A stretch of DNA of 36,897 nucleotides, taken from NCBI RefSeq assembly GCF_028764065.1, contig NZ_JACOFN010000015.1, forward strand, positions 1 through 36,897. Direction: 5' to 3'. This document shows positions 34,168 through 36,897 of this stretch, piece after piece (positions within the stretch are counted from its first letter, which is position 1; each line of letters starts with the position of its first letter). Position numbers and translations under genes: made by a program. The DNA comes from Fructobacillus sp. CRL 2054. Its GTDB lineage: Bacteria > Bacillota > Bacilli > Lactobacillales > Lactobacillaceae. Under the pieces are notes generated by a model. That model did not search any database. It was not told where the DNA came from and worked only from the letters and a program-made list of their open reading frames with translations.

Positions 34168-34199
34168 AAAAAGAACTGGCTGTCGCCAGTTCTTTTTTA
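34168..34199. terminator. Terminator between the HAD and DUF2075 genes
   Basis: AAAAAGAACTGGC / GCCAGTTCTTTTTT stem with a TGTC loop. It overlaps the stop codon of the convergent DUF2075 gene. Confidence 0.9.
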
Positions 34200-35408
34200 T
34201 TTAGCTAGTTCTAATAAACGTTTATTTAATGCAGGATCTGCAGCAGCAATGTAGAGTCCGTAGTGGCCACGCTTTGCTAAAATATTGAGGGCGTTTAACA
34301 TAAAGTCCTGCTTAGCCTTTGCAATCGCCTTAGGGTCAGTCAAATGAGGAGACTTCTTATATATTTCGCGGTGAATGACTTTATCAGGGTTAACCCAGAT
34401 ACGGTCATTCTTAGCGTCGTATTCAAAGGCCGGACTAAGCAGTAGGCCGACCAAGTTCAGATCAAATCCCTGCACCGTATAGATTGAGCCGACTTCGTTA
34501 ATCGACTCCGGTCTTTTAGCCCAAACTAACTCTTGCGGATCATACTCGTCCCATGGTTGGTCAAAGTCATCCATGACCACATGGTGTTTTCCGTCTTCAT
34601 CGTGGTGAAAGCCGGTTGTCGATACGACACGGGCCATGCCCATCTTTTTATCGACCTGCTTTAACTTCGTAAAGAGGTCAGCCGCGCGGTGAAAGATTTC
34701 CAGGTCGTAACCATTTCGCTCAGATTTTGGAGGTAGTGGACGAAGAATTCCCTTTGCAAAATCATCAATCCAAGCCTTGACTTGAGGTGACGCCTTCATT
34801 CGATACTGAAAATCTAAATGGAATGTTTTGTGTGGAACATCCTTTACCACTTCATCTAGTAACTTCTGGTCCCAGAACATCTTACTCTGAATGACCTGGG
34901 CAAAGTCAAACACGACCACAACGACTTTGGATAATCGAATCAATTCAGCTAACTGATTATTCTGTTTAAACTTAATGTATGGCTCTGGCTTTGTCAGCAA
35001 CAAATGCCCCTCATCGATAAAGAGAATATCTAACTCTTCACCTTTTTTATCAAGGGAATTAATGATTGAGGTAGGACGCTGGTAGTCCTTTTTATAAATA
35101 TTCGAGTACTTGGCCCCCATGTCTTGGTAAACCTTTAGTAACTCAGGATGGTTCACCGTAAAAGCGGTTTTTAATCCATAGTAAGGACTTTTGGAATCCG
35201 TCTTCCCATCCCGTACCTCTTTAAAAAGTTTAGTTAAAATGACTGACTTACCGGTTCCGGCAGCGCCCTCATTAATGACAACGTGGTGCTGGCTACTCTG
35301 TAATGAAGAAGTGATATATTCCTTTAAGTTATGGATGACTTTTTCCTGTTCAGAAGATAAATCCGAGCGATCAAAAGCTTCTAAATTTTTATCGTATTCT
35401 TTACTCAT
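34197..35408 (-). CDS. DUF2075-family ATPase, helicase-like
   Basis: 403 residues from the ATG at 35408. Walker A is GAAGTGKSVIL (about 48-58) and Walker B is LDILFIDEGHLL; a QYRMK box and a YTVQGFDLN box near the C-terminus resemble superfamily 1 helicase motifs, as in DUF2075 (Schlafen-like ATPase) proteins. No nuclease domain is visible. A nucleic-acid motor role is inferred; the biological role is not known. A TTG at 35423 is rejected because it overlaps the -10 box. The ATG coincides with the expected transcription start, so the mRNA may be leaderless. Confidence 0.85.
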   Translation of the reverse strand: MSKEYDKNLEAFDRSDLSSEQEKVIHNLKEYITSSLQSSQHHVVINEGAAGTGKSVILTKLFKEVRDGKTDSKSPYYGLKTAFTVNHPELLKVYQDMGAKYSNIYKKDYQRPTSIINSLDKKGEELDILFIDEGHLLLTKPEPYIKFKQNNQLAELIRLSKVVVVVFDFAQVIQSKMFWDQKLLDEVVKDVPHKTFHLDFQYRMKASPQVKAWIDDFAKGILRPLPPKSERNGYDLEIFHRAADLFTKLKQVDKKMGMARVVSTTGFHHDEDGKHHVVMDDFDQPWDEYDPQELVWAKRPESINEVGSIYTVQGFDLNLVGLLLSPAFEYDAKNDRIWVNPDKVIHREIYKKSPHLTDPKAIAKAKQDFMLNALNILAKRGHYGLYIAAADPALNKRLLELAK

Positions 35409-35414
35409 ACCATT

Positions 35415-35442
35415 AGTATACAACGGCTAAAAGAAAGCACAA
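35415..35442 (-). promoter_or_regulatory. Promoter of the DUF2075 gene
   Basis: On the minus strand, TTGTGC is 16 bases before TATACT (35415-35420). The usual start point falls on the A of the ATG at 35408. Confidence 0.55.
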
Positions 35443-35464
35443 AAAAAGCCGACCGAAGTCGACT
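35441..35464 (-). terminator. Terminator of the tRNA cluster
   Basis: AGTCGAC-TTCG-GTCGGCT on the minus strand (one wobble pair) followed by seven T, directly after tRNA-Ile. Confidence 0.88.
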
Positions 35465-35469
35465 GATGA

Positions 35470-35543
35470 TGGGCCATCCTGGATTCGAACCAGGGACCTC
35501 TGCGTTATCAACACAGCGCTCTAACCAACTGAGCTAATGGCCC
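35470..35543 (-). tRNA. tRNA-Ile (GAT)
   Basis: 74-nt cloverleaf with GGGCCAT acceptor and anticodon loop TTGATAA. Last tRNA of the cluster; no encoded CCA. Confidence 0.95.
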
Positions 35544-35546
35544 ATA

Positions 35547-35617
<71 letters not shown>

Positions 35618-35644
35618 ATTATTTTCTGCTAAGGGTTTCCCCTA

Positions 35645-35717
35645 TGGCGCTGGACGGAATCGAACCGCCGACACATGCAGCTTCAATGCATTGCTCTACC
35701 AACTGAGCTACAGAGCC
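35645..35717 (-). tRNA. tRNA-Phe (GAA)
   Basis: Anticodon loop TTGAAGC. The acceptor pairs GGCTCTG with CAGCGCC, which leaves a U-C mismatch at position 4-69, unusual for this tRNA. No encoded CCA. Confidence 0.92.
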
Positions 35718-35742
35718 ATCTCTTTTATTTCCTAAAAGAAAA

Positions 35743-35816
35743 CGGTCACAACGGGGTTCGAACCCGTGATCTCCTGCGTGACAGGCAGGCGTCCTAACCA
35801 GCTAGACCATGCGACC
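35743..35816 (-). tRNA. tRNA-Asp (GTC)
   Basis: GGTCGCA/TGTGACC acceptor, anticodon loop CTGTCAC, discriminator G as expected for Asp. No encoded CCA. Confidence 0.95.
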
Positions 35817-35818
35817 AA

Positions 35819-35892
35819 TTGCGGGAGTAGGATTTGAACCTACGACCTTCGGGTTATGGGCCCGACGAGCTACCGAACTGCTCCATCCCGCG
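35819..35892 (-). tRNA. Initiator tRNA-fMet (CAT)
   Basis: Starts CGCGGGA and ends TCCCGCA, giving the C1-A72 mismatch of bacterial initiators, and has GGG/CCC pairs in the anticodon stem. Anticodon loop CCCATAA. Confidence 0.94.
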
Positions 35893-35926
35893 ATAATATT
35901 AATTGTATTGTGGGGCGTATGCCCTA

Positions 35927-36016
35927 AGGAGAATGAGGGATTCGAACCCTCGCGCCGATTTCTCGACCTGACGGTTTTCAAGACCGTTCCCTTCAGCCAG
36001 ACTTGGGTAATTCTCC
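35927..36016 (-). tRNA. tRNA-Ser (TGA)
   Basis: 90-nt class II tRNA with a long variable arm, GGAGAAT/ATTCTCC acceptor and anticodon loop CTTGAAA. The base at the discriminator position reads T, not the common G. Confidence 0.93.
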
Positions 36017-36029
36017 ATATTTTGGTCAA

Positions 36030-36103
36030 TGGACCATGTTGGACTCGAACCAACGACCGGACGGTTATGAGCCGTCTGCTCTAACCAACTGAGCTAATAG
36101 TCC
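36030..36103 (-). tRNA. tRNA-Ile2 (CAT, lysidine type)
   Basis: GGACTAT acceptor with anticodon loop CTCATAA. The body (AGACGGCTCATAACCGTC) matches the Bacillus-type tRNA-Ile2 in which C34 is converted to lysidine, rather than elongator Met. The call is from remembered similarity. Confidence 0.8.
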
Positions 36104-36115
36104 AGCACGAGTCTA

Positions 36116-36189
36116 TCGCGGCAGGGGGAATCGAACCCTCGACCTCTCGGGTATGAACCGAACGCTCTAGCCAGCTGAGCTACACCGCG
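36116..36189 (-). tRNA. Elongator tRNA-Met (CAT)
   Basis: CGCGGTG/TGCCGCG-type acceptor and anticodon loop TTCATAC, with a body (GTAGCTCAGCTGGCTAGAGC) like the Bacillus elongator Met tRNA. The T stem has one A-C mismatch. Confidence 0.82.
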
Positions 36190-36208
36190 ATTCCGCTGTT
36201 TCCAGCCA

Positions 36209-36282
36209 TCGGGACGACAGGATTCGAACCTGCGACCCCCTGCTCCCAAAGCAGGTGCTCTACCAAGCTGAGCTACGTCCCG
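36209..36282 (-). tRNA. tRNA-Pro (TGG)
   Basis: CGGGACG acceptor and anticodon loop TTTGGGA. No encoded CCA. Confidence 0.95.
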
Positions 36283-36324
36283 TTCCTTTTTAAGACCTGA
36301 GTCTTGTCTTCTGGAAGAAGACGA

Positions 36325-36398
36325 TGCACCTAGCAGGAGTCGAACCTGCAACCTTCTGATTCGTAGTCAGACACTCTATCCAATTGCGCTATAGGTGC
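36325..36398 (-). tRNA. tRNA-Arg (ACG)
   Basis: GCACCTA acceptor and anticodon loop CTACGAA. A34 is expected to be edited to inosine so it can read CGT, CGC and CGA. This is the tRNA that would read the candidate CGT specifier of the T-box at 20416-20680. Confidence 0.95.
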
Positions 36399-36404
36399 AT
36401 AATA

Positions 36405-36488
36405 TGCCGGCGACCGGGATCGAACCGGTACGATGTTTCCATCGCAGGATTTTAAGTCCTGTGCGTCTGCCTATTCCGCCACGCCGGC
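36405..36488 (-). tRNA. tRNA-Leu (TAA)
   Basis: 84-nt class II tRNA with GCCGGCG acceptor, anticodon loop CTTAAAA and a long variable arm. Confidence 0.95.
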
Positions 36489-36493
36489 ATCCA

Positions 36494-36565
36494 AGCGAAC
36501 AACGGGATTCGAACCCGCGACCCCCACCATGGCAAGGTGATGTTCTACCTCTGAACTATGTTCGC
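36494..36565 (-). tRNA. tRNA-Gly (GCC)
   Basis: GCGAACA acceptor, anticodon loop TTGCCAT, discriminator U. Confidence 0.95.
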
Positions 36566-36571
36566 ATAATA

Positions 36572-36644
36572 TGCCGACTAAAGGATTCGAACCTTCGACC
36601 CCCGCTTTACAAGAGCGGTGCTCTACCAGCTGAGCTAAGTCGGC
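36572..36644 (-). tRNA. tRNA-Thr (TGT)
   Basis: GCCGACT acceptor and anticodon loop CTTGTAA. Confidence 0.95.
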
Positions 36645-36683
36645 TGGATGTTTGCCCGACGCGGCGCTTTTGACCTTAGTCAA

Positions 36684-36756
36684 TGGACGATACAGGGATC
36701 GAACCTGTGACCCCCTGCTTGTAAGGCAGGTGCTCTCCCAGCTGAGCTAATCGTCC
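36684..36756 (-). tRNA. tRNA-Val (TAC)
   Basis: GGACGAT acceptor and anticodon loop CTTACAA. First tRNA after the 5S rRNA gene. Confidence 0.95.
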
Positions 36757-36758
36757 AA

Positions 36759-36776
36759 AATAAAAACGAGTCTCCT
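36759..36776 (-). terminator. Terminator-like hairpin between 5S rRNA and tRNA-Val
   Basis: On the minus strand, AACGAG-GAGA-CTCGTT followed by TTTATTTT. The stem is short. It may mark an rRNA processing site or partial terminator before the tRNA cluster. Confidence 0.5.
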
Positions 36777-36790
36777 CGTTTAATATGTAC

Positions 36791-36897
36791 AGGCATCGCA
36801 TCGTCCTATCCTCGCAGCCAGCGTTCCGGCAACTACTTTTGGCGCTAAAGAGCTTAACTTCTGTGTTCGAGATGGGAACAGGTGGTTCCTCTTTGCC
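36791..36897 (-). rRNA. rrf: 5S ribosomal RNA, 3' part
   Basis: The minus strand reads GGCAAAGAGGAACCACCTG, then CCCATCTCGAACACAGAAG and TTAAGCTCTTTAGCGCC, the conserved core of Lactobacillales 5S rRNA. The 5' end lies outside the window. The rRNA operon continues beyond 36897 and feeds into the tRNA cluster. Confidence 0.93.

Noticed and set aside
35802-36683. Several frames across the tRNA cluster
   Set aside because: These are known spurious translations of tRNA genes (for example stretches like VAQLGRAPALGAGGRRFESC).

Overview
The window looks like a chromosomal segment of a low-to-mid GC Gram-positive lactic acid bacterium, most likely a heterofermentative Leuconostoc/Fructobacillus-type member of the Lactobacillales. 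This is inferred from the 541-residue malolactic enzyme, type I lipoteichoic acid synthase, LPXTG and WxL surface proteins, a heme-efflux cassette like that of Lactococcus, T-box control, GGAGG-type ribosome binding sites, and a long tRNA cluster joined to an rRNA operon. The genus cannot be fixed from the sequence alone.

Layout. 1-632: the right end of an IS3-family element has cut off the end of a WxL surface protein gene. 858-4609: signal peptidase I, ribokinase and divergent ribose-5-phosphate isomerase, then a TetR regulator divergent from a FolT-like ECF S-component with paired operators. 4679-8597: an LPXTG protein with DUF285 repeats, a ThrE-type amino acid exporter and an unknown membrane-anchored protein. 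8710-13026: malolactic enzyme with a divergent, shortened LysR regulator, an orphan metal-binding-protein homologue and a CPBP protease. 13200-15443: an operon of TetR regulator, FtsX-like permease and ATPase that matches hrtR-hrtB-hrtA (heme efflux), including a palindrome close to the lactococcal HrtR operator. 15560-20693: one T-box-controlled operon carrying a fused amino acid binding protein/permease, its ATPase, argG and argH. 20760-22204: a PF13303-type transporter behind a leader with a short reading frame and alternative hairpins that looks like an attenuator. 22244-25304: formate-tetrahydrofolate ligase and a ClC channel. 25602-30126: CopB-type copper ATPase, aquaglyceroporin and a second surface protein that lacks a signal peptide. 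30177-35408: RluA-type pseudouridine synthase, LtaS, a HAD phosphatase and a DUF2075 helicase-like protein. 35470-36897: fourteen tRNA genes downstream of a 5S rRNA gene that runs off the window.

How the parts work together. The T-box operon couples uptake of a basic or related amino acid to citrulline-to-arginine conversion, with a candidate Arg (CGT) specifier. The HrtRBA cassette should form a self-contained, autoregulated heme detoxification unit. Three surface-protein loci (WxL, DUF285/LPXTG, Mub-like) point to adhesion or cell-wall display, and two of them look damaged. The most novel-looking element is the candidate translation-coupled attenuator before the PF13303 transporter. The apparently leaderless ltaS and DUF2075 genes, the LysR regulator missing half of its effector domain, and the metal-binding-protein homologue that has lost its usual histidines also deserve attention.
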